The notes under the pieces were generated by a model. The model was not told the origin of the DNA, did no database searches, and was given only the letters and a program-made list of their open reading frames with translations. Shown one piece after another: positions 45,662-58,175 of a stretch of DNA of 64,000 nt (positions are counted from its first letter, which is position 1; each line of letters opens with the position of its first letter). The translations under genes and the position numbers were made by a program. The stretch spans positions 449,414-513,413 of the forward strand of contig MNCI01002042.1 of assembly GCA_015680685.1 (NCBI GenBank). Direction: 5' to 3'. The DNA is from Gnetum montanum. Taxonomy: Eukaryota > Streptophyta > Gnetopsida > Gnetales > Gnetaceae.

Positions 45662-46265
45662 NTCAATGTTCATGGGTAAAATCATGATCATGCTACTTAC
45701 CCATGTCCTTGCCATGACTCTCCTCTTTGGATCCCCCTTTCTCATGGTATTCATTCTTGCCAGAACTAGGATTATGTACCATGGACTGCAAGTTTTGGTT
45801 TTGACCTCCTTCACCAAAGTTAAAGAGAGGAGTCTCTCTATATGAAAAACCCCTAGAGAAGGGTTCTCCACCAACTTTTTGGTATATCAAGAATGAGAAA
45901 TCATTGGACCACTTCCCCTTTATAGACTCATAATGTTGATCTATCTGTTGATCTCTTAGATGTTGTGCATTAGTGGGGTGATAATCCCTAGCATCACTAT
46001 CCTATAGAACATATTCAGCATGAAGCCCTTGGATTCCCAACCGCATAAGAGTTTGGTGGAGCATTGTAGGAATGGATCAATTAGGTAGCAACACAATGTT
46101 GCCCTCCATGTCTCACCACCATAGTTGTTCATCCTAGTGTAGGATGAAGGTGAAATTGGATACATACTCATCAAGATGAGCATATACCACTTTGTATTGC
46201 TAAGGTGCTTGATGATTTACTTTGTCAAACTTAGGCAAAGAATCACTCATGTGAGAAGAAGACAT
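43760..46265 (-). pseudogene. element E gag, with a poly-C/G tract
   Basis: ATG at 46263-46265 (minus) opens MSSSHMSDSLPKFDK; the shared block YAHLDEYVSNFTFILH follows, then VHNPSSGKNEYHEKGGS, the gag core near 45100-45240 and a Tyr/Gly/Gln/Pro-rich end. A run of 40 C (45622-45661) followed by N interrupts the basic Ser/His-rich region. Confidence 0.65.
45622..45662 (+). repeat. poly-C run of 40 followed by N
   Basis: 45622-45661 are all C; 45662 is N. It falls in gag of element E where the related elements have Ser/His-rich coding sequence. Confidence 0.95.
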
Positions 46266-46409
46266 CTTGTATTAGAAGACATGAAATGCAGTGTGCTTTC
46301 TTGTAATTGTTGTAGTTATTTTGATGTATGATATGACTTTAGGGTTTGTTCCAACAATGTTAAATAATTTTTCACTTAGACCTAAATAGCACATGTAACA
46401 AACTAAAGG

Positions 46410-46427
46410 TCCTCAACAATGGTGTCA
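46410..46427 (-). other. primer-binding site of element E, decayed
   Basis: TGACACCATTGTTGAGGA on the minus strand, one base from the LTR end. All differences from the tRNA-Asp complement are transitions. Confidence 0.7.
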
Positions 46428-46428
46428 A

Positions 46429-47303
46429 TGATGAGCAATGAATATATCCTATGCTCAACTATACAAATTACAAGCATTCACATGTAATCTAGTTAAATTC
46501 TGCAGACCTTAATTTCCCAAGTACACTTCTTCCATGAAGTGAAATCTAATTGTGACAATTGTTGTCTTCCCAACTACACTTGTGATGCTTAGTTGTATGG
46601 TTAAGTGTAATTGGAGCACATGATTTTTATTATTTTGTATTTTATTTGCCTACAATTGATAACAAGTTGAAACTCGATTCATTAACCAATTTAACTAATT
46701 TGATTACTAATTAACAACTAACTATCCTAACATAAGCATCCAGTCCCACTTTTCATACACATCTTGAACTCATGCAACACTATTGGGTTATCAAGCATTA
46801 AGTGCTGCTAGGATTACCAAGTGATGTATGTTCTTATGTGTTTAATCTATGTAGTTTAATTAATTAATTAGTTAAATTCTTACTTATCTTAATTAATTAT
46901 GTAATTAATAAAAATAATAAATGTAGAATTAAATCATTAATCTATTTCAAATGCTGCAAGGTTTGATCAAAAGGCTTATCTTTATTATCATTCATACTAT
47001 TGTGCTCACGTACATCAATGCTTGAATAAAGATCTGTACACTTTATAACTCCTGCTGGGAGCACTTAAAAATAATTTTAACTCTCAAATGAACAAACTAC
47101 AAGAACTTCACTAAGTTATTACCAAAAAACTCTTCTTTACATGATGGAAGCACCATATTTATAGAATTTATTATGAAGTTACGTCGACAGGCCTCATAAA
47201 TGTAGAAAATACTATGTCAACATCGCCTCGTTGATGGGGCAACACCACATCCATGGGGCCACATCAATAAGGCTCATCAACACAACACTTTAATGCTTCA
47301 TCA
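46429..47303 (-). mobile_element. 5' LTR of element E
   Basis: 875 bp; on the minus strand TGATGAAGC ... TGCTCATCA. TATA-like 'ctataaatatgg' near 47155. 47304-47308 (cttgg) would be the target-site copy, but the other end of E is lost. Confidence 0.7.
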
Positions 47304-47693
47304 CTTGGTAACCCTAGTAGCACTTAACACTTGGTAACCCAATGGCGCTATAATGTGTTCAGGATGTTTATGAAAAGTGAAATGAATGCTTACGTTAGGA
47401 TTAGTTAAGTATTAGCTAGTTGTAAGATTAGTTAAGCATTCAATTATTTTATTCTTGTTCTTATGTGACTTAAATCATAAAAGATAAAATGATAAAAATC
47501 ATATGCCTCAGTTACACTTAACCATACACTTGTACTTCACAAGTGGAAATAGGAAGACAACAATTGCAATGGGTAGCTTCACCTCCTAGAACCAGTGTAC
47601 TTAACAACCTAAGGTCCTTGGAATTTGACCAAATCATTGAGTGAATGCTAGTGATTAGTATGATTGGATGTAGGGACTGCTTGTCCATTGTTT
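47304..47693 (+). mobile_element. 3' half of a plus-strand LTR, split by element E
   Basis: 'ttggtaaccctagtagcact' through 'gtgttcaggatg', 'acacttaaccatacacttgt' and 'ttggatgtagggactgcttg' match the distal half of the B-type LTRs (for example 52465-52849). Confidence 0.65.
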
Positions 47694-48422
47694 ACATTAT
47701 TCATAAGAAAATTTGTTAGATATGACCACCCACTAAGAGTGGTAATCACATCATCGATCCTTCCCAAGGAAATAGTGATGGATTAATTTGTAAGCTCCAT
47801 TGCATTTCTTAACTGATGAAAGGTTCCAAGCTTTATACATTTTGTATAAGATTAAATTCACCTATCCCTAAGACTAATAAAGCTTTGTATGATGGATTTT
47901 TAACAAGTTACAAATAGATCAAGGAACTCCCTAGATTTTTCCTCTTATTAAAATTTGATATAATCACTCATTGCATGAGTCAACATGATAACATTCATGT
48001 TTTATTCTATAGTGGTAATGATTGTTCCCTTTTACATAGAATTAGATGTTGTTTTTGTGAGAAAAGGAGTTGCATCATATTAACCTTGCACTAGTTCTAA
48101 TGAGCTAGTAAGCTATTTACAAGTGTGAGAACCATCTTAAAGAAAGGATGTCTATAAAGCTTGTACTTCGAGCTACTAGCACTATTATACACTTGTATAG
48201 TCATAGCACAATTAACATTCTTCTATTCAGGTTATGGCGAAAATTCTTCTTGTATTGTTGATGGTGGCACATGTTAGAGAGGAGTGTGAGAGTATTGAGG
48301 ATAGGATGAATGGTGATTTCACATGCGATGTTATGTGTTGAAGGTATTCAGGAGAGTAGGAATATTGAGGTTAGACATGGGTAGATAAATCATTGGGAGA
48401 ATTACATTGTTGCATGTAATAT
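47694..48422 (-). pseudogene. element F: end of gag and protease fragment
   Basis: Minus strand: VIMLTHAMSDYIKF (matches IVMLTHAISN of element D), a decayed active-site region with VNLILYKMYKAWNL, and MELTN-SITISLG (matches LELADQSITIPLG of element A). It is cut by the LTR of element C at 48423 and by the plus-strand LTR at 47693. Confidence 0.6.
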
Positions 48423-49276
48423 TGATGAACAGTGAGTAGACCCTACACCCAACCATATGAACCACTAAGCATTCACACATGATTTGATTGAATTTCATAG
48501 AATTATAGCCTTTAAAGCACATTGGTCTCTAGGATGTGAAACTATCCATTACCATCATTGTCTTTCCAATTATATTTGTGAAATGCAAAGGTATGGTTAA
48601 GTAAAACTAAGGCAAATGATTTTTATCATTTTTTTGTTTTACATTTTAAGTTTCCTAAGGGTAAAGAATAATGTATAAAATAAAATAATTAAATTGCTAA
48701 TTTAATCTAACTAGCTACACCTAACTAATCCTAACATTAGCATCCATCCATACTTGTCGTACACATCCTAAACATGTTTAATGCTACTAGGTTACCAAAA
48801 GTTAAGCATCACTTGAATTACCAAGCACCAAGCATATGCTCAAAGTGGTCGTACTTATGTGCTTAAATAATCACTATTTAATCTAGCTTAATTTAGCCTA
48901 ATTTATTATTTAATTACTTAAAGCATTAAAGGAAATTACATAAAACATTGAATGCATAAATGAACAATTAATCTATTTCAAAGTGCTACAAGGTTTATCA
49001 AAAAGCTTATCTTTATTACTGCACACACTGCCATTCTCAAGTACAATAGTGCTCAAATAAAGATTTGTACACTCTTTGACTCCTATTGCAAGCACTTAGA
49101 AAAATATTCCAAATAAAACTATGATAAAAGATGTCATAAACAAAATTATTGAGCAGATATTTATAGGCAAAAACAAACACTGCATTGAGAAGGCCACATC
49201 AACAAATTAAATCTCACATCAACAGGGTTGTGTCAATGAGGCATCGTTGACACATCCCAAAAAACATGACTCATCT
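48423..49276 (-). mobile_element. 3' LTR of element C
   Basis: 854 bp, minus strand, ending TTCATCA at 48423; TATA box at 49158-49165 (TATAAATA on the minus strand). Preceded on its own strand by the pre-LTR segment of ORF X-bearing elements ('gtaatgattgtaattccata', 'gaggacaagtttccgttcat'). The first base is changed from T to A if the alignment is right. Confidence 0.7.
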
Positions 49277-49609
49277 CCCACAAATGAACGGAAACTTGTC
49301 CTCAAGTGAACAAAAGGATGAACAATCTTTTTATAAAATATTTGGAAAGGTATGGTATTATTAACACAAAAAATAACACATGAATAACATGATAAAAGTT
49401 AAGTGCCCAAGTATATGGAATTACAATCATTACAAAATTTTGGTTTTTAGGACAACAAAATTAAACACTAAGAAAAAAAGGACAAACACAATTCCTCTAA
49501 TGGCATGAAGACAAGGAACAAGTTCAAATGGTCATAGGTGGTGAAGGTTCCTGAGGCTCCGAAGGACCTTCTCCTACTTTAGGTGCACATGGTGGTTAAG
49601 GAGTTGTGA
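49277..49609 (-). other. pre-LTR segment of element C
   Basis: Between ORF X and the LTR. Short A-rich and C-rich stretches, no coding sequence, same as the sequence before 1374 and 57319. Confidence 0.6.
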
Positions 49610-52009
49610 TTATCTTGTGGCAACTACAACTTCTAATGGAAGATGGAAGGTGTCCAATAGTGCCTTCATCTTCTTCTCCTTACTCCTAATACTGTTCCTA
49701 GACCATGCCACATCATGAATGTGGGCCAATGTGGAAACATCCCAAGGATAGGGCATTGCCAGAAACAACTCATTCACATTAACGAACTAAGCAACAAAAA
49801 GTTTGCGTTCAACATTGAATGCCTTTATTGCATTTAGTATCTCCTGGTAGTCACTTAGTCTCATAGCCAAGTTCTCAACTATAGACCATTGATTGATAAA
49901 GAACTACCTAAGAGCATCGAGTTCTGCATTTTCAACCTCAAGATTTTACTTAATGTCTTTGTGATGCTTGAACTTAACTTTGTACAAAAAATACAAACTA
50001 GCCATCTATTTCTCCAATTAAGACCATATTCTTCTAACAATTAGCATCACTAGATTTGCATAATAGAGATTGGTAAACTCCATGTACTTCATCATCTCCT
50101 CGATCTGTATCTCCTTCATGCAGATCTCCACCTTATTATAGCCATTTAGCCCATCAAAGATAAGCTACCAAACATCACCTCCTTCCTTTAGCTATTAGAA
50201 GGCCTCATTAACTTTTGCCTTCATCATATGAATATGTTTTTCACTAATTTCTTTTTGTATATCAATCTTATCTATGTAGTGATTTTTGACTCTCTTAAAT
50301 TTTCTAGCCTCATTTTTCCAAGTGGCTACCTCTATTATAGATTTTTGGCAAAGGGCTTATACTTCCTCCATGGAGAGATTTCTATTTTCAGCTATTAATC
50401 TTCTTAGTTTAGTATTTACTCAAGTTAGCTACTTCTACTATTGATGGATGAAATCTTACATTTGCTATTTTTGCACATCAACATTCCACATGTGATGATT
50501 TTCTATGGTTAAAATGACATTCCCCTAGTGAGTCTGATCCAAGGCCTTTTAGATATTATGCATGGTGACATCGACCAAGGACTAATCAAAAAGTGTCATC
50601 TCCTTTACATTCTCAGCCTTCTTGAGCTTTTCTTAAAGCTGTTGAAAAGCTTCATCACAGATTGGTGCAAGGTTGAGAAGTGCAGGATCAACAAGGTGGG
50701 CTCTTAATTCAACAACCTCTATAGCTAAGCATTGGTTTTAAGCCCAAGCTATTTTAAGTTGCCCTTCCATGATAATACATTTACCCCTTACTTTTAGCAA
50801 CTCTGACTAGGTTACAATGATTATATTTAGAAGGTCAAAGACATTCAAAATTAGTTGCCCAATTCCTAGTAGTCCATACAGTAACTTTTCATACTAGGCT
50901 ATGCTCAATTTTCCACTAATTATTCCTATAGACATCTCCACATCTCTAAGTGTAGAAACATCTAGTACAAACACCACAAATGTGTTTAATACCTAGATAA
51001 TTCTATCATCAACCATGTCTACTACTATTTCCTCCTTATGGTATTACATCACCAAGATAGTTATTCCCTAGCCCTCCTCTAGATGCACCAAGAAAGTAGC
51101 AGCATTCCTAGATATGTCTAGGAATTACTACTATTATGAGAGAGAGATTGTTATCTCTCAGGTGCTAAGATTTGATTTTGTGGGTAGCTGTATTCTTTGG
51201 ACTAAAAATATTGGTCCACCTCCCTCCATCTAGCTAATGGTTCGAGCCACTTCATTGAGGTGACTCATCATTGGATGATACATAGATGGATCATCACCAC
51301 TCATTCTTGCTTACTATTCCTACTCATAAAAGAGATACTCTTGAATATTATGCATTTTTTCAAGGACAACATGGGACTTCAACATTTTTTCATGAGTGGG
51401 CAATGGAGGTGGTGGTTGCTACTTCTTTTCCTTGGTTGTGGCAAGGATCTTGTTCTTCATCATTTCTACCCAAGACATAAAAGGAGTATGCAAGAGTGTA
51501 TTGTTAGCATAACAAAATATTCCTACCCTTTTGCATAATTTTTTTATGAGGCAGGAAAAGGGTAGGACCTTTCTTCCACATTCATTTTCCTTAAATTGCT
51601 TCTCTATCTTTAGATAGATTAGCTATGGAAGGTTCATAGAGAATTTTCCACTCAAAGCAACACACACAAGAGCGAAGAAGGTAGTCACCTTACTGGGCCT
51701 CACCATCAGATTGAGGTGATAGGTTGCTATCTTAAAATGTACACATTTCGCTAGGATGAGTATGTCATATTCCTTACAATCCACTTCATAGCATCATTGG
51801 GTCCACTCCTTCTTTGCCTCCAAGTCTACTTGTGTAGAGATCTCTACTAGATTTGTTCCAATATTTGACAACCCTAGTACCTATGCAATAGCTTCCACCA
51901 AGTAGAACACATGAATGTCCTTGCTCTTCATAGTGGTTACTACTTGCCTATCATTCTAGAATATATATGTCTCTTCCATGTACCACTCCACACTAAAAGT
52001 GATGATTGG
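49610..52009 (-). pseudogene. ORF X, copy 3, C-terminal 85 percent, element C
   Basis: Longest copy. Read on the minus strand from 52009: ITFSVEWYMEETYIF, then VHFKIATYHLNLMVRPSKVT, FFALVCVALSGKFSMNLP and VLPFSCLIKKLCKRVGIF. This pattern (aromatic/His-Asn/Arg motifs, then 'lPFs-LI--LC---GI') resembles the 'putative plant transposon protein' domain found in extra ORFs of Ty3/gypsy elements (family resemblance judged by eye). A Pro run (PPPPLPTHEKML) and long charged coiled-coil stretches follow, ending near QFVNVNELFLAMPYPWDVST. Its N-terminus lies at 58176-58558, beyond element B. Stops are frequent, mostly TAG. Confidence 0.6.
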
Positions 52010-52849
52010 TGATGAATCATGTTTTTGCATGCTCTAATATTAGATACCCAATATCGAAGCCTTGACATCAAGTATCTGATGTCGGAGCCCAAGACGCGAT
52101 GTCAAATATCCGTATCACAAGGTATACGCAAGCCTATAAATATCGTGCTTGGGCTCATGATTTTGATAATAATTTTTATCATGGTTAGCAAAATTCGTGT
52201 AGTTTTTTTTTCCAGAGTTAGAATATTTTTTGAGTGCCTGCAATAGAAGTCTAAGTATGTATGGATCTTTGTTTGAACACTGATGTACCTAAGTGTAATA
52301 GAGTGATTGGAATAAAAATTAATCCTTTTACTAATCCTTGCAGCATTGAGAATAAATTAATGTTTTCTTTAATGCACTTTACTTTAACACATTTAAATTA
52401 AGTAATTAATTTTCATTTAATGAACACAAGCATCACCACTTCAAGCATACATATAGTGTTTGATAACCTAGCAACATTTAATGGTTGGTAGCCCAACAAT
52501 GATATATGTGTTCAAGATGTGTCCAGGAAAGTAGGATGGGTACTTGTGTTAGGCTAGCTAGGAAGTAAATGAATTAGATCTTAAATTACTCTACCTTTCA
52601 TTCTTTTTGTAGGTGACTAAAGTTATAAAACATAAAATAAGAAAAATCATGTACCTCAATTACACTTAAACCATACCCTTGATCTTCACAAGTGTAGTTG
52701 GGAAGACAACAAACATTCTCAATTCCCAGTTCACTTCCTAGAGGAACTAGTGCACTGGAGAACTATAGGTCCATAAAATTTGACCAAATTGCATGTGAAT
52801 GCCTTAGTGACTCATATGGTTGGATGTAGGGGTACCTCACTACTCATCA
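52010..52849 (+). mobile_element. 5' LTR of element B
   Basis: 840 bp, TGATGAATCATG...CTACTCATCA. GATGTC/GATATC-like palindromes before TATAAATA (52135-52142). Confidence 0.8.
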
Positions 52850-52850
52850 T

Positions 52851-52868
52851 TGGCATCATTGCCAAGGA
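52851..52868 (+). other. primer-binding site of element B, decayed
   Basis: TGGCATCATTGCCAAGGA; every difference from the tRNA-Asp complement is a transition. Confidence 0.7.
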
Positions 52869-53150
52869 CCTTTTGGTTATTTCATGCGCTATCTAGGATT
52901 TAGTAAAATTATTCAAATCGTTGGAATGAACCTTAGAGTCATACCATATTTTCCAATTACTACAACAAAATTTAAAGGCACACTACATTTTTATCATCTA
53001 ACTAAAAATTTCTTCTTCTCACTAGAATGCTTCTCTACCCAAGTTTGATGTAGCTCATCAGCTATTGCCTCAGTAATATCGAGTGGTATATGCTCATCCT
53101 AATGAGTATGTACCCAATTTCAGCTTCATGCTATATCAAGATGAACATTT
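52869..53150 (+). pseudogene. element B gag remnant (N-terminus only)
   Basis: The leader is followed by the conserved start block YAHPNEYVPNFSFMLYQDEH (about 53088-53147), equivalent to residues 45-65 of the A gag. The rest of gag, protease and half of RT are deleted. Confidence 0.6.
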
Positions 53151-55475
53151 AGGACTAGGAAAAAATAACATTCATGAGTCCTTAAGGGCACTTTTGCATA
53201 TCGTAAGATGCCATTTGGTCTATGCAATGCTCCTGCAACATTCCAACACCTAGTTCTAAGCATTTTTCAATAGCAAATGGGAAGTGGTGTGGAAGTCTTC
53301 ATGGATGACTTCTCCACTTATGAAGCTACATTTGAGAAATCCATAGACCGCCTTGAGCAAGTGCTAAAATAATGTGTTGAAACGAACTTGTGGCTTAATT
53401 GGAAAAAGGTCACCTAATGGTCTAGGAAGGCATTATATTGGGGCACAGAATATCACAAGCAAGAATTGAGGTAAACCTTGAGAACATAAGGATCATTCAA
53501 GGAATAACCCACCAACCAGAAACTATCAAAGATGTTCAATCATTCCTTGGACATACTGGCTACTACCAGTGATTCATAGATAATTTCTCTAAGATCACAA
53601 GGCCATTAGTGGAGTTGACAAAGAAAGATGCTCCATTTGTCTAGACCATAGAATGTGAAAAAGCATTCCAATAGCTAAAAGAGAAACTTATAGAAACTTC
53701 AATCCTACAGGCACCTAACTAGTCTAGACCATTTCATGCCATAATGGATGTATCAAATTATGCCTTGGAAGCTATTTTTACATAGATGGATGATAAGAAA
53801 CATCCATACTACATCCACTACACTAGTTGAAGCATTATGGGTGCACAACTGAACTACATCACTACAAAGAAAGATTTAATGGTGGTGGTATTTTCTCTAG
53901 AGAAGTTTAGGCATTATGTGCTTTGATACAAGGTGTTTTTGCACATGAACCATAGTGTCATTTACTTCCTAATGAACAAGCCAACGATGAGCCCCTATGT
54001 CATATGATAGTTAGTGATCTTGTAAGAATTCAATCTTACGATAGTAGATCGAAAGGGCACTAAGAATGTGGTCACTAATCACTTGTCTCGGTTATGATGG
54101 GATGACAAAGAGGAAGAAAATACACTATTTGATATGTTTTCTAATGAACTCCTCTTTGCTAGGGCTATAACTAAATAATAGCTCAATAAGACTAAATGGT
54201 ATGATGGAATTCTCACCTATCTTCTCACCCAGGAGATGCCACAAGGATTGGACCACCAGAATAAATAGTAGTTTCTTCACCAACTAAAACACTTCATGGA
54301 AATCAATGGACACCTCTACAAGGTATGCATCAATGGCCTAGTTTTTTGGTGTGTCTTTGATGCCGATCAACTACACATTCTATAAGATGTTGAGGACACT
54401 ATGCTAAGAGATGCATGGCCATTAAAATCCTGATGGCAGGGTACCATTGGCCAATAATCTTCAAGGATGCTCACTACTATGTCTGCTCTTGTGAATGATG
54501 CCAATGAGATGATGGAATGATTGCTAAAATGGTGGGATCTAAACAATGAATTTAACCACTAGAACACTTCAACATTTGGGCCATTGAGTTCATAGGTCCC
54601 ATCGCATCCATGTCAAATGGAAAGGTGTACATCATAGTCATTGTTGACTATTATACAAAATGGGAAAAAGAAGCAACCATTATCAATTGTACATATTCTA
54701 CTACTACTTGATTTGTACAATAAAATATTGTAAATAGGTTTGGTGTGCCACATGCATTAATTTCTAATAATGGAACTCACTTTATAGGCACTACTTTTCA
54801 AAAGCTTATGCAACACGTGGGAGTTAAACATAAACTCACAATACCTTACCATCCCCAAGCCAATGGTCAAGCTGAGGTTACTAATAGGAAAATCATAAGG
54901 ATTCTAATAAGAACTATTAGCAAATATAGGAAAGATTGGAGCACAAAACTCAACGATGTACTTTGGGCCTACTACTCAACATGGAAACTTCCTATAGGTT
55001 ATTCTCCCTATGAGCTTATGTCTAGAAAATTACCAACACTTCCTCTTCAATTCGAGTTCTATATACTTTCAATAGCCTGTGACCTCGACCTTGACTTAAG
55101 TCTAGCATAAAAAGAAAGACTAATGAATCTCAACCTACTAGATGAAAATCAATTAGTGGGCCTCTCATCTGACAATTTGCACAAGGCCTACAACAAAAAC
55201 TGTCATTACCTTAAAATCAAAAAATTCAACTTTCAACTAGGAGATAAGGTTCTCTACTAGAACCCCACACACGTACCTCAACAAATTAAGTTCCAAACAT
55301 TATGAAAAGGGCCTTACCTCATTTACAAAAATTTTCCTTCTAGGGCCATGATGATCTACAAACCTGAGAGCCCATACAAGAAACAGCAAGTCAACATCCA
55401 ACAAATCAAACCTTTCTACAAGCATAAGCCAGCTAATACAACAAACACCTCATTGGATTTTCTAACTTTTTGTTA
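53150..55475 (+). pseudogene. element B RT (C-terminal half), RNase H, integrase
   Basis: Begins at the RT block SP-GTFAYRKMPFGL equivalent (53185), then the catalytic FMDD (near 53300), RNase H (DVSNYALEA-like near 53750) and integrase. The best open part is 54745-55110: ALISNNGTHFIGTTF (second catalytic Asp replaced by Asn), TIPYHPQANGQAEVTN (Glu kept), DVLWAYYSTWKLPIGYSPYE. Ends with FQLGDKVLY and RAMMIYK near 55340. Many stops elsewhere. Confidence 0.75.
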
Positions 55476-57318
55476 AGAAGTGCTAGGTACAGTGGTAATG
55501 CGTTGCTTGATGGTGAGATCTACTATTTTGTTATTTAATTATTGGTATCTAGATTCTGGCTTTGAATTTTGTTACAGATGATTAGGTCATGGTTTCTTTT
55601 TCATGCAATAGGTAATAAGTCCAAAACATCCACCCATCCACAAACTCTATGGTTTTCCTTATTCTGGAAATGTATAGTCCCTTTTTCATTAATAAAATGT
55701 TAACAAATTTATGACTTTGATAGTTTTTGAAATTGGAAAGGATTCAAAGGTTTCAACAAGGTGTGACTTTAAGGGGATTCAATATTATTTATGCCTATCT
55801 ATTTTCCTAGGTGCATGTGTGTTTTCATGGATTTCTTACCATTCCATGTCAACTAATAAAAGGAAGTTCAATAAATCTTTGCATGGTGTGGTTCTCATCG
55901 AAAAAAAAAGATGGAAATTCAAAGCACACCCATTAGACACATTAAACAAATATGTCTTTGCATGGTGTGGTTCTCATAAAAAAAATAATGGGAATTCAAA
56001 GCACACCCCTTAGACAAAATAAATGCATGTGTCTTTGCATAGTGTGGTTCCCATTTTAAAAAATGATGGAAATTCAAAGCACATCACTTAGACAAAATAA
56101 ACAAGCAACAAGCACTAGTTATGGGACTAAAAAGACATGTTACCCATGCCTAAAGCTCCCCTCTACCTAAGGCCCTTCCTCACTTCATACTTCTCTTTTC
56201 TTCTCTAATAAGGAATGGTGGTTGTTCTATGGGAGCACTCTTGTGTCTCAAGGGGATGGACTGGTCTTAGAATGGTGATGTGAAGTCACTGAATGTGGTT
56301 GGTTTTGGTCTAGACTAATGATGGATCTTATCAAGTCATTTAACCATAAAATCCATAGGGGACTTAATGTGACCTTAATTAGGAACTCCATTCCACTATC
56401 TCTTATCCATCTATGTTTTCCATATCTCACCTCAGTGCTAGTTTCATGTTCTTGTTCAATGTCTTGGTTTGATATGTCAAAATTCTTAGGTAGTTTCTTC
56501 TAGGTTTTTGTACTTAACCTTCCATAACCATTAATCATCCACTAAGCCACGAACTCTTTGGTTTGAAGTTATGCAAGGGCATAAATGATCTGTGCCCACT
56601 TTGGTGATAATCCACTTGCATATCTTTTGGTTGGGTTACTTAAGTTCTTTACCCTTAAACACTCTTATAATCAAATCCTTTTCTTTACCTCATTAATGAC
56701 ATATAATTATGCACATCTTCACAATATTTTTTAGTGAACTTTCCTTTTTATTGTTGTGAATTCTTACACCCTCCTCAAATATTTTCTTATGTAGAACTTT
56801 TTAAAATTTAATGGACCTCTTATCTATTTTATCCTATTTATCAACCTTCCTACTAACACTTCTAAAGGAATCAATCTACCACAATCACAAACTAGCCAAG
56901 TGTAACCACTAACAAGATAAGGCATTTAACAACTATGTGTTACACATTGCATACTAATTTATGATTCTATTGTGACTGTTGTGGGAAGCATGGATTAGAA
57001 GTGGGACTATCTTCACCAAGGATGATGCGGTAGTACTACATGATGAGGACCGTTCATGATCATTGGCTCTTCTCTCTCGCTCTTCAGCCGCCAAGAGGGG
57101 TGGATGTCAGTTCTACCTAGGGTGTTCACTTCTCTTATCATGAACATCCAATTTTGTAAATATTGTAACTCCATACACTTGGGCACTCATAGTCTATTTT
57201 TTTTATTTGATTCAATTTGTATGTCAGTCAATAATCCCATACCTTCCCAATATTTTGTAAGGAACTTGTTCCTCCTCTTCTTCACTCAACGATGAGTTTT
57301 CATTCAATTATAGGGGCA
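55476..57318 (+). other. noncoding tail and purine tract of element B
   Basis: Contains three units of the 75-bp repeat (55875-56105). The 'acacattgcatactaattta..ttgtgactg' segment near 56941-56978 matches the place where ORF X begins in element C, but here ORF X is absent and the pre-LTR segment follows directly. AGGGGC before the LTR is the purine tract. Confidence 0.65.
55875..56105 (+). repeat. 75-bp tandem repeat, three units
   Basis: 'ctttgcatggtgtggttctca' and 'attcaaagcacaccccttag' alternate three times with A-rich spacers of varying length. Confidence 0.9.
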
Positions 57319-58175
57319 TGATGAATCATGTTTTTGCATGTTTCAATATTGAGTACCTAATATTGGAGCCTCGACATCAAGTATCCAATGTCAGAGCCCA
57401 AGACATGATGTCAGATATCTGATACCATGGGGTATATGCTAGCCTAAAAATATAGTGCTTGGGCTCACAATTTTGATATTAGTTTTTGTCATAATTAGAA
57501 AAATTCTTGTACTTTGTTTTCTCCAGAGTTAGAATATTTTCTAAGTACCTGTAGTAGGAGTCTGCATGTGTACGGATCTTTTTTTGAACACTGATGTACC
57601 TAAGCACAGCAATGTAACAGGAATAAAAATGAACCCTTTTGATAATCCTTACAACACTAAGAATAGATTAATGTTTTCTTTAATGCACTTTACTTTTATA
57701 CACTTTACTTTAATGCATTTAAATTAATTAATTAATTTCTAGCTATTAATGAACACAAGCACGACCACTTCTAGCTTCTAGCTATTTGGTAACCCAGCAA
57801 CGTTTAACACTTGGTAGCACAGCAATGCTATATGTGTTCAAGATGTATCCAAGAAAGTGGGACGGGTACTTATGTTAGGATAGCTAGGTAGTGAATGAAT
57901 TAGATCTTAAATTACTCTACCTTTCATTCTTATTGTTGGTAACTAAACTTATAAAACATAAAATGAGAAAAATCATGTATCTCAATTACACTTAAACCAT
58001 ACCCTTAAGCTTCACAAGTGTAGTTGGAAAGACAAAAAATGTTCTCAATGCTCATTTCACTTCCTAGAGGAACTAGTGCACTGGAAAACTATAGGTCCAT
58101 GGAATTTAACCGGATCACATGTAAATGCCTTAGTGATTCATATGATTGGGCATAGGGATACCTTGCCACTCATCA
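57319..58175 (+). mobile_element. 3' LTR of element B
   Basis: 857 bp, TGATGAATC...GCCACTCATCA. The TATA box has decayed to TAAAAATA. Confidence 0.8.

Larger units (their letters stand above)
38105..47303 (-). mobile_element. Element E: Ty3/gypsy element, 5' LTR to noncoding tail
   Basis: Minus strand: LTR (46429-47303), PBS (46410-46427), gag, protease, RT, RNase H, integrase and tail in order, the same layout as element A. All frames are heavily interrupted. Its 3' LTR is not found; ORF X at 31890-33840 probably belonged to it. The element sits inside a plus-strand LTR, whose tail continues at 47304. Confidence 0.7.
52010..58175 (+). mobile_element. Element B: LTR retrotransposon with internal deletion, inserted in ORF X of element C
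   Basis: 5' LTR 52010-52849, PBS, gag start fused to RT by a deletion, RNase H, integrase, noncoding tail, 3' LTR 57319-58175. Flanked by attgg (52005-52009) and attag (58176-58180), a 5-bp target-site duplication with one change. Removing it rejoins the ORF X reading of element C. Confidence 0.85.

Noticed and set aside
45353-45874. 173-codon minus-strand frame with a poly-Gly run
   Set aside because: The poly-Gly comes from the C/G run next to an N; the frame is a mix of gag frames of element E, not an independent gene.
51260-51538. Plus-strand hydrophobic frame of 92 codons
   Set aside because: Shadow of the Pro-rich part of ORF X on the minus strand; the same shadow appears at 33580-33771.
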